Notes: generated from the letters alone by a model not told the origin. 64,000 nucleotides of DNA from Edaphochlamys debaryana (GCA_016858145.1 JAEHOE010000160.1:1-64000), one strand, 5' to 3'; positions 35,623-47,150 are shown, counted from the first letter of the stretch. Program-made: numbers and translations.

Positions 35623-38600
35623 ATGGCGCCGAAGAAGCGCGCTCGGGAGCCAGCAGCAGACAACGCCGGCGATGGAGCAGCTGCAGCAGCTCCGGGCGGG
35701 GGCGATGCAGCGTCCCGTCGCGATGGGATGGCCGACATCGCTCGCAAGCGCGCTGCGCATTTCGCCAACTTTGCCGACGACGATGAGGCTCGCGACGACA
35801 ACGTGCACACGGGCACGGGCGAGGCGAGTCGCGAAGGGGTGTGGGCGGGGTTGCAAGAGGCGAACAGGGTTCGTCGGCAACGTGGCGCTCCTGAGTCCGC
35901 TTCGCGCCCCACCCTGCTTTCCTTCCCTCCCTGCCTCCCCTGGCCCGCCCTCTCACCCCCCTCCCACCCCCCGCTCACCCCCCCCCCCCACCCCCGCCAG
36001 GCCCGCACGCTGGGCCCCTGGAGCAGTGCCGTACAGCTGGTCAACGCCCGGGGCCAGGCGCAGCAGGACCGCAAGGCCCGGCTGCAGCAGCAGCAGCAGG
36101 CGGCGCGGGAGGCGGAGGGTGAGGACGGGCGTGTGAAGGGCTGCTCGCATCAGCCGGGGAGTCTCGGGCGCGGGTGTTTGTGTGTGGGGGTGGTGGTGGT
36201 GGTGGCGCGCGGTGCGGGGGCTCTCGCCATTCGGGGGCTTCGGGGATTTGGGCCCTCGTCACAAGCCCCATCCACCACTGCCACTGCCACATCAAGGCTT
36301 CCCTCACCCTCCTCAACAACCGGCATTGCTGACCCCCTCCCCCCCCTTCCTCACCCCCGCCCCCAGACGCCCTGGCCGAGGCTGCCGACTGGGAGCCCTC
36401 CCGGGACCCCTCCCTGGGCCCCCACCCCCGCTGCCCCGTGCCCCCCCTCTTCGCCACCTGCCTGGGGGTGCTCACGGCCTGGGTGGAGTGCGTGGAGTCG
36501 CTGGAGGGGGTGCCGGACGCCATACGGGTGGGGGGGAGGGGGGGTAGCAGGGGACAGCGTGTGTGTTTTGGGGGGGAGGCCTGTCATGGAGGGGAGGGAG
36601 AGGACTGCGGTGCGGTGTAGATGGCCGGGCCCTTGCTTGCGTGTGTTGGGGGCCGTGTCCACAACCCCCCGCTCCCCACGTTCACGCGCTCCCCCCCCTA
36701 GGTCCGACTGGCTGCGTCCGTGTGTGCCCAGCGCAAGATGAGCCCCGAGGTGGGGGGCGGGTGTGTGTGTATGGGGGGGGGGGATGGACGGTACAGTCAG
36801 CTAGAGGGGACCCCAGGTAGAGGGGGTGCGGAATCCGGCAAACAGGGGGCAGCAGGGGGCACCTTGCTCAACGCGGCACTCCACAACCCCCACCGCTCTA
36901 CAACCCGCCCCTCCCCTCCCCACCCACCCACCCCGCGATAGGTCTCCCGGCTCTTCTCCGGGGGGTCCCCCTCCCCCTCCGAGGTGTCCTTGCCCGACTG
37001 CACGCAGCTGGACGCAGGGGCCATGGGGGCACTGCTGGGGGAGGTGGCGGGGCCCAGGTGGGGGAGGGGGGCTGAAAGGAGAGGGGAAGGAGGAGGGAAA
37101 TAAACAGGGGGAAGGGGGCTGTAAGGGCGACTCATGGCCCCTCCAGATCTAGTCCAGCCTGCCTATCGAGCCACACACCCTCACTGTATCACCATCCCCC
37201 CCCCTTAGGCTCCAGCGGCTGGAGCTGGGCTTCTGCGGGCAGTGCCTCACGCCCCTCCCCTCCCCTCATCACCCCTCTTGCCTCCCCCCCTCCGCCCTTC
37301 TCCCCCCCCCCCTTAGGCTCCAGCGCCTGGAGCTGGGCTTCTGCCTCATGCCCCTCCCCTCCCCCCATCACCCCTCTTGCCTCCCCCCCCTCCTCCCTTC
37401 TGCCCCCCCCAAGGCTCCAGCGCCTGGAGCTGGGCTTCTGCGGGCGGGGCCTGGGCGACGAGGCCGCCGCCCGGGCCGCCGCCGCGGGGCCCCTGGGGGA
37501 GCTGGAGGTGCTGGAGCTGGGGGGGGCGTACCGCCTGGGGGACGGGGGGCTGGGAACGGTGGGTGCCTGGGGGGGGGGGGCGGGGGGGGCCTTGTGGGTA
37601 GGGGGATCGGGTGGTTGGGAGGGCGGTTGGGCGGTTGGGAGTGTGGGGTGTGAGAGGCTGGCGGTCGGTGCGTGGGGGAACGAGGGGCTGGGCAAGGTAG
37701 GTGGGGAGGGAGGGAGGCTGAGGATTGGGGAGGCTGAGAGCGTGGTGGCGTAGAGGAGTTGACGAGGGGCACGACGGGCTCTTCCCTCACTCAGCCGGCC
37801 GCCGCTACGCTAAGGGAGGCGGCGCGGCTCCCACTCAACTGGAAACACCCCCACCCCCTTTATCCTCCTTTCCTCTCTCGCTTGTCGTCTTGAGGGTCCA
37901 GGCCCTGCTCCCCGCCCATCGCTCAGTTCAACAACCCAACCTCCTTCGCCCCCCCTTTGCCCTACCTCCCTCCCCCCCCCCCCCCAGCTGCTGGCCGCGT
38001 GCCCGGCCCTGCAGCGCCTGTCCCTTCCCCAGGCGCCCCGTCTGACTGGGGGGCTGCTGCTGCGGCTGCCCGACTGGACGCCCAAGCTCACGTGAGGGGG
38101 GGGGGAGGGGGAAGGGAAAGGGGGGGGGCGTAAGGGGGCTACAGTGGGCGGGGGGAGCGCGGGTGAGCAGGCGTGTGCGGTAGAGGAGGGTAGGGGAAGG
38201 GGGGAGGGGGGCACATGCACGCAAGGAAGGGGGCGGGGAGGCGAGGGGTGCGAGGGGGTGCCAGGCGGTGCCGTACGAGGCAGCTACGGCGGGGCGGGGG
38301 GCTGGAGGCCAGGCTGAAGGGGGCTGGGGGGCGCTCTGGAGAGGAGGGAGGAGGGGGGTGTTTGTTTCTGAGCGGGAACGCGCCGACGCCAGGGAATCCT
38401 TGCATGGAGGAGGGGGGAGGGCCGCGCTGGTGCAAGCACGGGGGCCGGCAGCTCGCGGGTGCTCGGGGCGTTGGGGGTACGAGGGGCACCAAGGCACGCA
38501 ACAGAACCCGACCGGAGTGCTGCCGCTAGTGAGTCTCCAAGTCCTTCAAAACTCCCCACACGTGTACCCCTCTTGCCCCCCCTGCCCCCCCCCCCTTCCC

Positions 38601-40715
38601 CCCCTGCCCCCAGGCACCTGAACCTGGCCGACTGCCGGGGCGTGGGCGCCGATGCTCTGGTGGCGGCCCTGCCCCGCCTGCCCGGGCTGAGGTCGCTGAG
38701 GCTGGACGCAATCCCAGAGGTGTGTGTTGCGGGGGGGGGGCATGTAGAACACTAGGGGTGGGCAGTGGACAGGAGCTGCAGGGGATCAGGACTGCCCCTG
38801 CCGGGTGAAGGTCCCGACCAGGTAGGACGTAGGAGAGGGTGTTGTGAGGGAGTGAGCTTCGACGAATTGAACACCGAAGAGAGGAAAGCGTCGGGCTGGC
38901 GGGCTTCATGCACTGCTGTTGACTGTGGCTGGGAAAGGGAGCCGGGGAGGGGGAGCCTTACCGCTCCTCACCCTTGCCTCCACCCCTCCAAACCCGCTCC
39001 CACCACCTCCACCCCGCACCTCCACCCCACCTCCACCCCACCTCCACCCCGCACCCCCCACCCCGCACCTCCCACCTCCCACCCCCCAACCCCCAACCCC
39101 CACACCGCAGGTGGACGACTCTGTCCTCTCCGCCGCCGCCCTCCTGCCCGCCCTCACGCACCTGGGCCTGCGCTGCTGCACGGCCGTAACGGACGCGGGG
39201 CTGACGGCGCTGGCGGCGGGGCGGGGCGGGGCGCTGCAGGGTCTGACGCTGGACGAGTGCGGGGGGCGGGTGACGGACGCGGGGGTGGCGGCGCTGGCGG
39301 GGCAGTGCGTGGCGCTGAGGGTGAGAGGAGGGGGTAGGGGGAGGGGGAAGGGGATGAGGGGCAAGGGGACGGGGCGGGGGAGGGGGAGATGCTTGAATGG
39401 GGGATGGGTGTCGGGGTAGGGAGGGACTCGGGTGAGGTGGGGATGCGGGACCTCGCGCGGCCTTGACCAGTGGTGTGGCCTTTGGGGTTGAGGGAAGGGC
39501 GGGCCTGCAGCTGGTGCGAGATGGGGCTGTCCTCGCCCAAACCTCGCCCCGACCACCCCTCCCTCCCTCATCACCTCTTCCCCTCCTCTCCCCCCTACCC
39601 CGTTCCCCCCTCCCCCCAGTCCTTCTCCGCCCGCCGCTGCACGCGCCTGGGGGACGCCGCGCTCGCCTCCCTGCTGCGGGCGGGGGGGGGCACCATGGAG
39701 CGGCTGGCGCTGTCGGGGGTGCCGGGGGTGGGGCCGGGGGTGGCGGGGGCGCTGGCCAGCGCCTGCCGGGACTCCCTGGTGGGCCTGGACGTGTCTTTCT
39801 GCAGGTGGAGGGGGGGGGGGAGAAGGGGGGGCAAGGTGCGGTGAGGGGGGGAGTGTGGGGGGCGTGAAGGGAGGGGGGAAAGCAGGGGGACGTGCGTTGG
39901 CTCGTTACCCTGCTCCCACCCCCTCCCCCCTTCTCTCTCTCTTCGGTTCTCAATTCGTCCAAGCGATAAGCCCCCTCCTGCCTCCCACACACACACCCCT
40001 CCCCCCGTCCCCCCTCCCCCCGCCCCCAGGAAGCTCCCCGACCGGGCCATGGGTTGCCCCCTCGCGAGCACCCCCGCCCATGTCGACCCCCCCTCATCAG
40101 TCTCGTGACGCCCCCTCTCCCCCTCCCCCCCGTCCCCCCCATCCCCCCCCCAGGAAGCTCCCCGACCGGGCCATGGGGCTGCTGCTGTCCCGCTGCACGC
40201 GCCTGCGCCGACTGGTGGTGTACGGCTGCAGCCAGGTGGGGAGGGGGAAACAGGAAGCCATCAGGTGGGCGTGTGGGGGTTGGCTACCGGTCCCTGGGTC
40301 GGCTGCTTCCTGGATCGCATGGGGAGCGCCTCAGCTGCCATACACGTGCCGTACACGTGCACCCAAGGCAGGCAGGAAGCAGTTGGCAGTCCCCAGCTGC
40401 AGACCCACGGCCCAGCCCTCAGCAGGGCCCCTAGCCCACCTCTTCTCCCCCTTACCCCCCTCTTCGCCCCAGCTCTCCGCCCGCTCCCTGTACGGCCACG
40501 ACAACGCCCATCTGGTGGTGGAGGGGCAGCACACCAAGGTCGACCTGGACCTGACAGGGGGGGGGAGGGGGGGGAAGGGGGTCATGGGGGAGGGGGGGAA
40601 GGGGGAGGAGAAGGAGAAGGAGGAAGCGAAGGAGGAAGAGGGCGCTGAGCAGGAGGGGGAGGGGCCGGAGGCGGAGGAGACGGGGGAGCAGAGCGAGGAT
40701 GGGGAGGACGAGTAG
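35623..40715 (+). CDS. RAD7-like leucine-rich-repeat protein
   Basis: Twelve exons: 35623-35868, 36001-36118, 36367-36527, 36702-36749, 36942-37057, 37414-37558, 37988-38091, 38614-38719, 39111-39320, 39620-39804, 40154-40235, 40473-40715. They encode 587 residues in phase. The N-terminus (MAPKKRAR) is basic, then ADIARKRAAHFANF and LGPWSSAVQLVNAR resemble the RDIA..FA.F and GPFSTAM motifs I associate with plant homologues of yeast Rad7/Rhp7. The middle PPLFATCLGVL, IRVRLAASVCAQRKMSPE, VSLPDCTQL and LQRLELGFCGRGL lead into about six AMN1/F-box-type LRRs (LRSLRLDAIPE, LTHLGLRCCTAVTDAGLTAL, LTLDECGGRVTDAGVAAL, LRRLVVYGCSQ). The tail is Glu/Lys-rich. Rad7 acts with Rad16 and a cullin in global-genome nucleotide excision repair; that role here is inferred from homology. 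No F-box is clearly visible. Confidence 0.8.
37200..37440 (+). repeat. Triplicated splice acceptor plus exon start in the RAD7-like gene
   Basis: The segment GGCTCCAGCGCCTGGAGCTG, continuing GGCTTCTG, occurs three times: from 37209, 37317 and 37414. Each is preceded by a C-run and AG. Spacings are 108 and 97 bases. Only the third copy runs on into the full exon. Between copies lies CCCCTCCCCTCCCC..ATCACCCCTCTTGCC, also repeated. The first two are decoy acceptors inside the present intron. Confidence 0.92.
40026..40177 (+). repeat. Duplicated splice acceptor plus exon start in the RAD7-like gene
   Basis: CCCCCAGGAAGCTCCCCGAC continuing CGGGCCATGGG appears at about 40024-40052 and again at 40148-40177. 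Only the second continues as coding sequence (MGLLLSRCTRL). Use of the first acceptor reads in frame for about 25 codons and then meets TGA near 40106. Confidence 0.92.
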
Positions 40716-42692
40716 GCCGGGGTGAGGGGGGCGAGGGGGCAAAAGCGGAGGCGAGGGTTTTGGCCAGGGCGGCGTGCGGGGCGTGGCGCGTGCGGAGGTG
40801 CGTGCGAGGGTGCAAGTATGGCTGGAACCGACGTACTAGGGTACTACTACCCCTGCGGTTTGCACAGGCTGTGTAGAGACAGACCCTGGGGGGCCCTGCA
40901 TTGGTGCGTGCGGTGGTCTGGTGGCCCGTGGGGATGGAAAGGCGTGTGCGACTGTGTGTGTGTGTGGGGGGGGTGCTTTCGGAGGCTGCGGGTGGGCCGG
41001 GAACTGACGGCATGCATGCTGCTGTCCGGGCTGGGCAGGGGTGAGAGGTTTGAGGGCAGGCGGCAGCCCCTGCCCCCTGGGACGATGGGAGAGAGGGAGA
41101 GCCCCTGGACCTGGGGCTGTGTGCACCCTGTTGTGCACTGAGGGCTGCGGCATGTGAGGGCTCGCCGCGGGCAATGCTGAGGGCGCCGCACTGCGATCAG
41201 GCGAGCGTGCGGGGCGGCGGGGATTGGGACGGCGCACGGCGGGCATCACCCTTACAGCGGCGGTGAGCCGGAGGGGTGGGGACAAAGGGGATAGCCTCAG
41301 CTGCTTCCACATGACACCACCCCGCCCCGTGCCAAAGGTCGGGCATTGTGAGTTGGACCCTCGCCCTTCTCTCCGTATGTAACAATCTGTATCTCCCCTC
41401 CCCTGCGGCGCTCACCCCCTCAAGAGCCCCTCAGCAGCCCACCACCCCATCAGCAGGGAGGCAGGGTGGCGGAAGATGTGCCCCAGCCGAGGTTGCCCAC
41501 ACGTCTGCGTAGTTTACAACCCACGCCCTACCCCCCACAACAAGGCGCTTCGTGCTACGTTGATATCTTCTAGCTTTAGCTTCAGAGATTCGACGGACAA
41601 GTCCTATAACCCGCCCGCGCCCCATCTGACGCACGTGCATGCGGTACGGCCCCAAGCTCCACCCAGCCAGTCAAGCTCCGCCCCACTCCCAGCAGAATAG
41701 TGCAGGACGGATTCCAAAGCTGCATTGCATGCACCAGAAATGACTGCGCTCCAGCCACACGCTCCACCCCCATCAATGGTACGGCGTCCAGTCCTGCACC
41801 GCCCCCGCTTTCAGCTTTGATGTACGGTAATCAATTGGTTATCTGCCACCTGCGACACTTTCACCGGGCATCAGCAGAGCTCCGGAACTCGCCTTATGCT
41901 AATCCAGACGTGCTTGTTCCTGCCCCTAAAGCTATATCAGCCGCTAGTTGCTACCGTGGTCTCGCCCTCAGCGCCCATCCTGCTCCCACTTGTCGCCCGC
42001 CGGTCACTGCATGCCAGCCCCTCTCCCCGCAGTGCCTGCGCCTCTCGGCGCGCCCATTGGACTTGCATTCCCCTTTCCCCCGTAACAATTTATGTAGGGC
42101 CGTACTAATGCCATCTACCCCAAAGCTCCGGACACAGCCGCGGGCGGCATGCACAGCAGGCGCTCCCCCCACCGTTCGACATCGCCTCCGTGCGCTGCCA
42201 CCTGCCAATACCGCCGCAGCTCAGCAGCCCACTGTGCGCCAGCGCCACGCTGTCTCCTAGGGGCGCACTCCCTCCGCCGCCGTCGTCACTGCCGGAAGGC
42301 TGCCTTAACGGCGCCCGTCCGCCCTGCCCCTCCCCGACCCCAGGGTCCTGACCCAAGCCCCGGCCGCCGCCGCCGCCCGAGCCGCCGGGGTTGTGCGCTG
42401 GCGGCCGGGCCGGGTCGAGGAGCATGGAGAGGAGGGCGTGGCGGGTGGAAGGCGGGGCTGCTGTAGCGGCCCTAGCACCTGCGAAATGGGGAATGCAGGG
42501 CTTCAGGTTCCGACCAGCATGCCAGCAGTTCACGAAGAGCCCCTCTGCTGCACGCTTGCCCCGCCCCCCCTGTTCCACGCTTGGCCCCCCCCTGCTTCAC
42601 GCTTTCCCCCCCTCGTTCCACGCTTGGCCCCGCCCCACCCCCACCCCATCCAAGCCTTGCGGCGTTCATAGCCCAGATCTCACCTGTCCTCC
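40716..42692. other. RAD7-like 3' UTR and intergenic
   Basis: No domain-bearing frame was seen. A TGTAA at 41378-41382, about 660 bases past the RAD7-like stop, is a credible poly(A) signal. The remainder is ordinary GC-rich intergenic DNA with short open frames on both strands. Confidence 0.4.
41378..41382 (+). terminator. TGTAA poly(A) signal candidate, RAD7-like gene
   Basis: TGTAA lies about 660 bases beyond the stop codon, in the normal range for green-algal 3' UTRs. Confidence 0.45.
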
Positions 42693-43160
42693 TCACTGCT
42701 GGCGCAGACCCACGCCCACATGGTGGGCCAGGCGGTTGCGGCGGACTTCCAGCTCATCGGTGGTGGCCAGACCGTAGGCCCGCAGGAGGTTGTCCACCTG
42801 GGCGCCGTTGAGGCGGTGCAGGGCATTCGCGGTGGCCGGGAAGCCCGGGGGAATGGGGCCCGCGGCTGTCGGGACCGGCACCAGCGGTTCCTCGTAGAGA
42901 GCCATGGCGTTGCTGGAGCGCGCGCTCGCATACTTGAGGGGCAGCAGGTCCGCCTGGATTTGCGCCACATTGCCAGCGATTTGCTGGACCTGCTGCTGCT
43001 GGATCTGCTGCGCCTGCTGCATCTGCTGCTGCATCTGCTGAAGAAGCTGAATCGCGGCGGTATTCCCAGCGACCTCCTGCTGCAGCAGCGCCGCAGCATC
43101 GCTCGCGGCCTGCATCGACTGCTCCAAGCCCTTCGCGAAGTCCTGTAGAGCCTGGGCCAT
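42693..43160 (-). CDS. Hypothetical Gln-rich coiled-coil protein with SAP-like C-terminus
   Basis: A single open frame encodes 155 residues from ATG at 43160. The frame is open upstream to 43358, but the first Met followed by coiled-coil-like sequence (MAQALQDFAKGLEQSMQAAS) is the likelier start. Residues about 20-75 have heptad-like Ala, Leu and Gln spacing and a run rich in Gln and Met (LLQQMQQQMQQAQQIQQQQ), predicting a coiled coil. The end, LNGAQVDNLLRAYGLATTDE then LEVRRNRLAHHVGV, resembles a SAP-type or small helical DNA-binding motif. I do not recognise the family. Such short proteins can be parts of mobile elements in green algae, and repeated sequences lie just to the right. No intron is visible. 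It could also be an exon of a larger gene. Confidence 0.5.
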   Translation of the reverse strand: MAQALQDFAKGLEQSMQAASDAAALLQQEVAGNTAAIQLLQQMQQQMQQAQQIQQQQVQQIAGNVAQIQADLLPLKYASARSSNAMALYEEPLVPVPTAAGPIPPGFPATANALHRLNGAQVDNLLRAYGLATTDELEVRRNRLAHHVGVGLRQQ

Positions 43161-45568
43161 GCTTGCAAGCGCAGCCAGCAGCAGATTGTGTGCTAGGTGT
43201 TTATCGAGCGGAACAACTGGAAAACAGAGAGCGCCTGCACTGGTTATGCGCAGCGTGCTCGGGTGCTCTGGCGTTTGCTTGCTGAGAAGCTGCTGCTTCC
43301 GTAACTGAGCAATGATATCTGGAAAGCAGGGCGCGTGAATAGTATGTGATGACGCCATCGCCCATCGCTTCCGAGCGACAGCTGACAGCTGGCGCCCTCC
43401 GTCGCGACGACAGCTGCCCAGCGCGTGTTCGTCTAAGCTGGTCTCGGCGCGACCAACTGATTCGCTGGGGCTGCATCACGCCCAGCCTACTGCTGCCCCT
43501 CGTGTGTGCTGCCCCTCCGCCGCGGCCAGCTTCCCGCGCTCCCCCGCCCCTCGGTGGCATTACCGGTGGCGCCTGGGCCGCGGGCAGCTTGGCGCCCACT
43601 GCGATGGCGGTTGGGCGCTGTCCGCACAGCGGCTCCTCAAACTCCTGGGTCCAGGCCAACCCACTCCATACACGTCAGCTAGTCCTCGCCTCCTCGGTGT
43701 CAATACTAGCGCCCCCCCTCCTTTGCTTTCCCTGCTTTTCGCGTAACCTCGTCTCCCGTCTCCTCTTCCCCCTTCCCCCCCTCCAACAAGGGCAGGGTTG
43801 CGGATGGTACCTCGCCAGAGATGTTGTTGCACTTTGCTGGCCCTGCTTTTCGCGTAACCTCGTCCCCCGTTTCCCATTCCCCCTCCACCACCACCCCATT
43901 CGCCCTACACCACCCTGGTCGCTGTCACTCCACCGCACATACCCCGCCTACCAGCTGCGCCCGATTCAGTCTACGTTGACTACGCTCCGACTCACCTACG
44001 GTACCTAACGACAAACGAGCAAACTCCCCCGCTGGTCCCGCTGACGCCCCGTGCACCCCGCTCGCACGCAAGCGAACCCCCTCAAGCACTGACGCCGCAT
44101 TAGGCTCGCAAGAGCAGGGCTGCGGATAGTTGCCGACCAGTGCAATCGTTGCACTTTGCTGGCCTGCTTTTCGCGTTCCTCGTCTCCCGTGTCTCCTTTC
44201 CCCCTCAAGCACTGCCACCGGATGCTGCGTGAGCCAAATGGAGGACGGGAGGATGCATGGGCACAGCAGGAACCGGAGGACGGGAGGACGGGGCAGGGGT
44301 GTACTTGCACCCTTACGTTCACGCTTGCACTGCGAAAGCACACGTCTCCCAGCGGCACGCCCGCGGCCCCGCGGCCCCCAGTGGCACATCCATGTTCCGA
44401 AGGCGGCAATCAACATGGCGGTGTGTTCTTGTGTGTGTGGGGGGGGGGGGGGGCAGGGCGGCAAGCACCGAGGACTGCTACTGGCGCTGCCCCCCCGCCA
44501 GGCCAACAAGTCGGAAGCTTAGCCGCGCTCTGCATCCCCGTTTAACCTTGTCCGCGTGGTCTCAGTGCACGGTGCCGGTAGTGCTCATGGCTGTGCTGCT
44601 TGTGCGCTGAAGGCTAATCCCTCCGTCCTCCGTTCCAACGCTGCGAACACACCTGGCACGTCCCGACAGCATTCCTTGCCCAACGGATGAGTCACAACGA
44701 GCTCCAGCCCTTGCCAGATGATGTCCCTGAGGCTAACGCGCTAAGCAGGGGTCTTTCCGTTTCCGCATAGCCACACATAGGCACTCAAGGGAGGGCTGCG
44801 TCGCGACGTGTGGTGTTCGGTGGCCTTACCAGGGCCACTGTGCCCTGTCCATTGCACGGAACTGAGCTGCCGCCTGACACGATCCTGCCACGGGCGTAGG
44901 CTGAGATCTGAGGACACATGAGACAGCCCTCGCTCGCTCGAGTTAAGGTTGCAGGAACGCACCGGCAGGCACCGCTCGGCGCCGCCCTCCGCGACTTCGG
45001 AGAGCACCACGCCGCGGCGTGCCGCCGGCCGCGCTGTCCGAAGCCCCAGAGCAGCCACTCTCACGGTCCCGCGGTTCCCAGAACAAAATCCGCGGCCCCC
45101 CGTGACAGAGCACTCGTGAGATGCAGCTTGCACTGCAAAGGAGGCACAAACACACGCAGCGGCCGCCCCTGCCGCGCCGGCTGCCGAAAGACGACTAGTG
45201 AGTCCGAGCTCTATACAACCACCACCATTCCTCAGACCCCTGAGGACCCAGAAACCACGCTGGAATCTCCACAACACCGCTGAAGCACACGCGAGCACCG
45301 CAGCAGGGGCAATCCCGGCCACCGAGCGTCATTTGGCCAGTTGCCCGCTGCCGCTTCTTCACACCGACGACGCGGGTAGCGCCGATGAAGGGATGGATGC
45401 GGGGCCGCCCTCCGCGAGGGCAGCAGCGGCCCCCCGTGGGTTGCAAACTACATAAGCCTGTGTCGCCTAGAGAGCTGACTGGCGCCGTTGGTTCAGAACG
45501 CCAGAGGGAGCGGCCCCGAACGTTGTCCCAAGCCGCCCCGCTCCGAATTGGCAGCGACGTCGAGCCGC
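43161..45568. other. Intergenic with short repeats
   Basis: Between the small coiled-coil ORF and the PetO-like gene there is no frame with a recognisable domain. It contains three copies of a TGCTTTTCGCGTAACCTCGT repeat (separate entry) and a G-run near 44440. The right part should include the 3' UTR of the PetO-like gene. Confidence 0.4.
43721..44205. repeat. Three diverged copies of an about 55-100 bp repeat
   Basis: CCTGCTTTTCGCGTAACCTC followed by GTCTCCCGT and a T/C-rich stretch occurs at about 43730-43775, 43850-43885 and, with a deletion, 44162-44205. The second and third copies share a longer upstream block (CAAG-GCAGGG-TGCGGAT ... TTGCACTTTGCTGGCC), so the full unit is about 100 bases. 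The copies are unequally spaced, as in dispersed element fragments. Confidence 0.8.
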
Positions 45569-47150
45569 TTACTTCTTGCCCTTCTTGGTCCCCGAGGCGG
45601 CCTTCACCTGAGAGATGGATATGAGGTGGGGTGGCAATTGACGGAAGAGGGGGTCAGAACCGGATGAGTCCAACACGGGGATTGCGCTGCTGAAGTGCCG
45701 TGGAGTGCAGGGTGTTCGGAGGGGGCGGGAGCCTTCCTCGCGTTCTACGAAACAACAGCGCTCACCTTCTTGGTGCCGGCCTTGGGGTAGACGACGCCGC
45801 CCTCAGCCTTGAGGGTCGACTCGAAGCCGACGTAGTTGTTCAGGTCCTGGGCAGGGGAGGGGGACAGGGGCGAGGTAAGGAGAGGAAGGAAGACCAAGGA
45901 GAGGTAGGCAGGAGGAGGAAGGCAGAGGAGGTAACAAGGAGGAGGCTGGAGTTGAGAGACAGGTCGAGCCGAGCTGTTGCCGCTCCGCTGAACTTTGAAC
46001 CGGTGCGCCCCGGGCGCGCTCCCCGCTCACCCGGTCAGCGGTGGTCTGGAGCCACTCGCCGAACGAGGGGTCCACCTTGGTGGCGGCGAAGAAGCCACCC
46101 ACGGTCACCAGCAGGGCGCCTGGGGGGGAGGGGGGTGGAGAAGGAGGAGGAGGGATTAGGCAGGGTGGAGTGGATGCGGCCTTCGCTCCTCTGTCCAGCG
46201 CGCCCGTTGTGGGCTGGGGCCAAGGCATGGCTCAGAGCTGCTGCTCCTGTGCCTCGCCAGCTGGCAAGCGCTGCCTTCAAGCCAGGCAGCGCAGCGGCTT
46301 GATGCCGACCCGCTTCGCTCCTCTCCAGCCCCAGCCCCCAAAGTGTGGGCCAGCCCCAGACCAGTCCAGGCGCTCGCCCCCCAGCCCGCGCCCCGCGCCA
46401 CGCCACGCGCCTGGGAGGGCCACGCTGCGGGGGTCCAGGGAGGGGCCCTCGGAGGAGGACTCGGCCTTCTTCTCGGCCTTGGGGGCGGCGGCGGCCGCGG
46501 GCTTGTCAGCCGAGGTCGAGGGGGCGGAGAAGGTGGGGGGAGTCCACTTGAAGGGCTCCGACTGCTTCACGGGGGCGGGGGCCGAGCCATCGTCCTGGAA
46601 GACCTGTAGGAATAGTAAAACAGCGAGTAGGGGTTGAGCATAGCGTTTGGCGCTCAGTTGCGAGCTCGGGCTTTCAGGCTAACGCATGGCGTCGCGCGAC
46701 CAGGACCCGGGCGCGCGGGCATGACCCAGGTCGCGATAATCCTCTAGATCTGCGGCTCGCACCTTCTTCAGCTCCTGCTTCTGGAGAACCACGCCGGCGT
46801 TCGCGGGGGCAGCGACCAGAGCCGCGGCAGCGACCACAGCGGCGACCTCGCCGAAGCCTGCAACCAGGGGCTAAAGCTGTCATGTATGCGCCAAAAGAGG
46901 CTGCGGGCGCCACAGCGCCGCCTCGCGCTCCCTCGCGCTGGGGATCGGGCCACGTCGCCGTGCAAGCGGCTGGCTGGGGGCGCGCCGAGCGACCAGAACG
47001 CAGCGCCGGAGCCAGTTTGGCTGAGGACATGATGCCACGTGCTCGGCGAGCGCACTTCGGCTCACCCGAGCGGGCCTGGACGACCACCGAGCGGCGGGAG
47101 CGACCAGCGCTCACGGCAGCGGGAGCCTTGCAGCGGGCGGCGACGGCCAT
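45569..47150 (-). CDS. Thylakoid membrane protein with bipartite targeting, PetO-like
   Basis: Six exons on the minus strand (47150-47066, 46857-46763, 46603-46411, 46119-46031, 45846-45766, 45607-45569) encode 193 residues. Residues 1-28 (MAVAARCKAPAAVSAGRSRR...) look like a chloroplast transit peptide. Residues 33-49 are hydrophobic and end in APANA, a thylakoid-processing-type site, so the mature protein would start at Gly50. A Ser/Pro/Ala/Lys-rich region follows, then a single membrane helix near 121-137 (ALLVTVGGFFAAT) and a Lys-rich end (TKKVKAASGTKKGKK). Size and layout fit PetO, the phosphoprotein linked to cytochrome b6f and state transitions in Chlorophyceae. I infer this from architecture and general resemblance, not from a diagnostic motif. 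Intron 3 seems to start with GC. It is divergent from the HMG-box gene. Confidence 0.6.
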
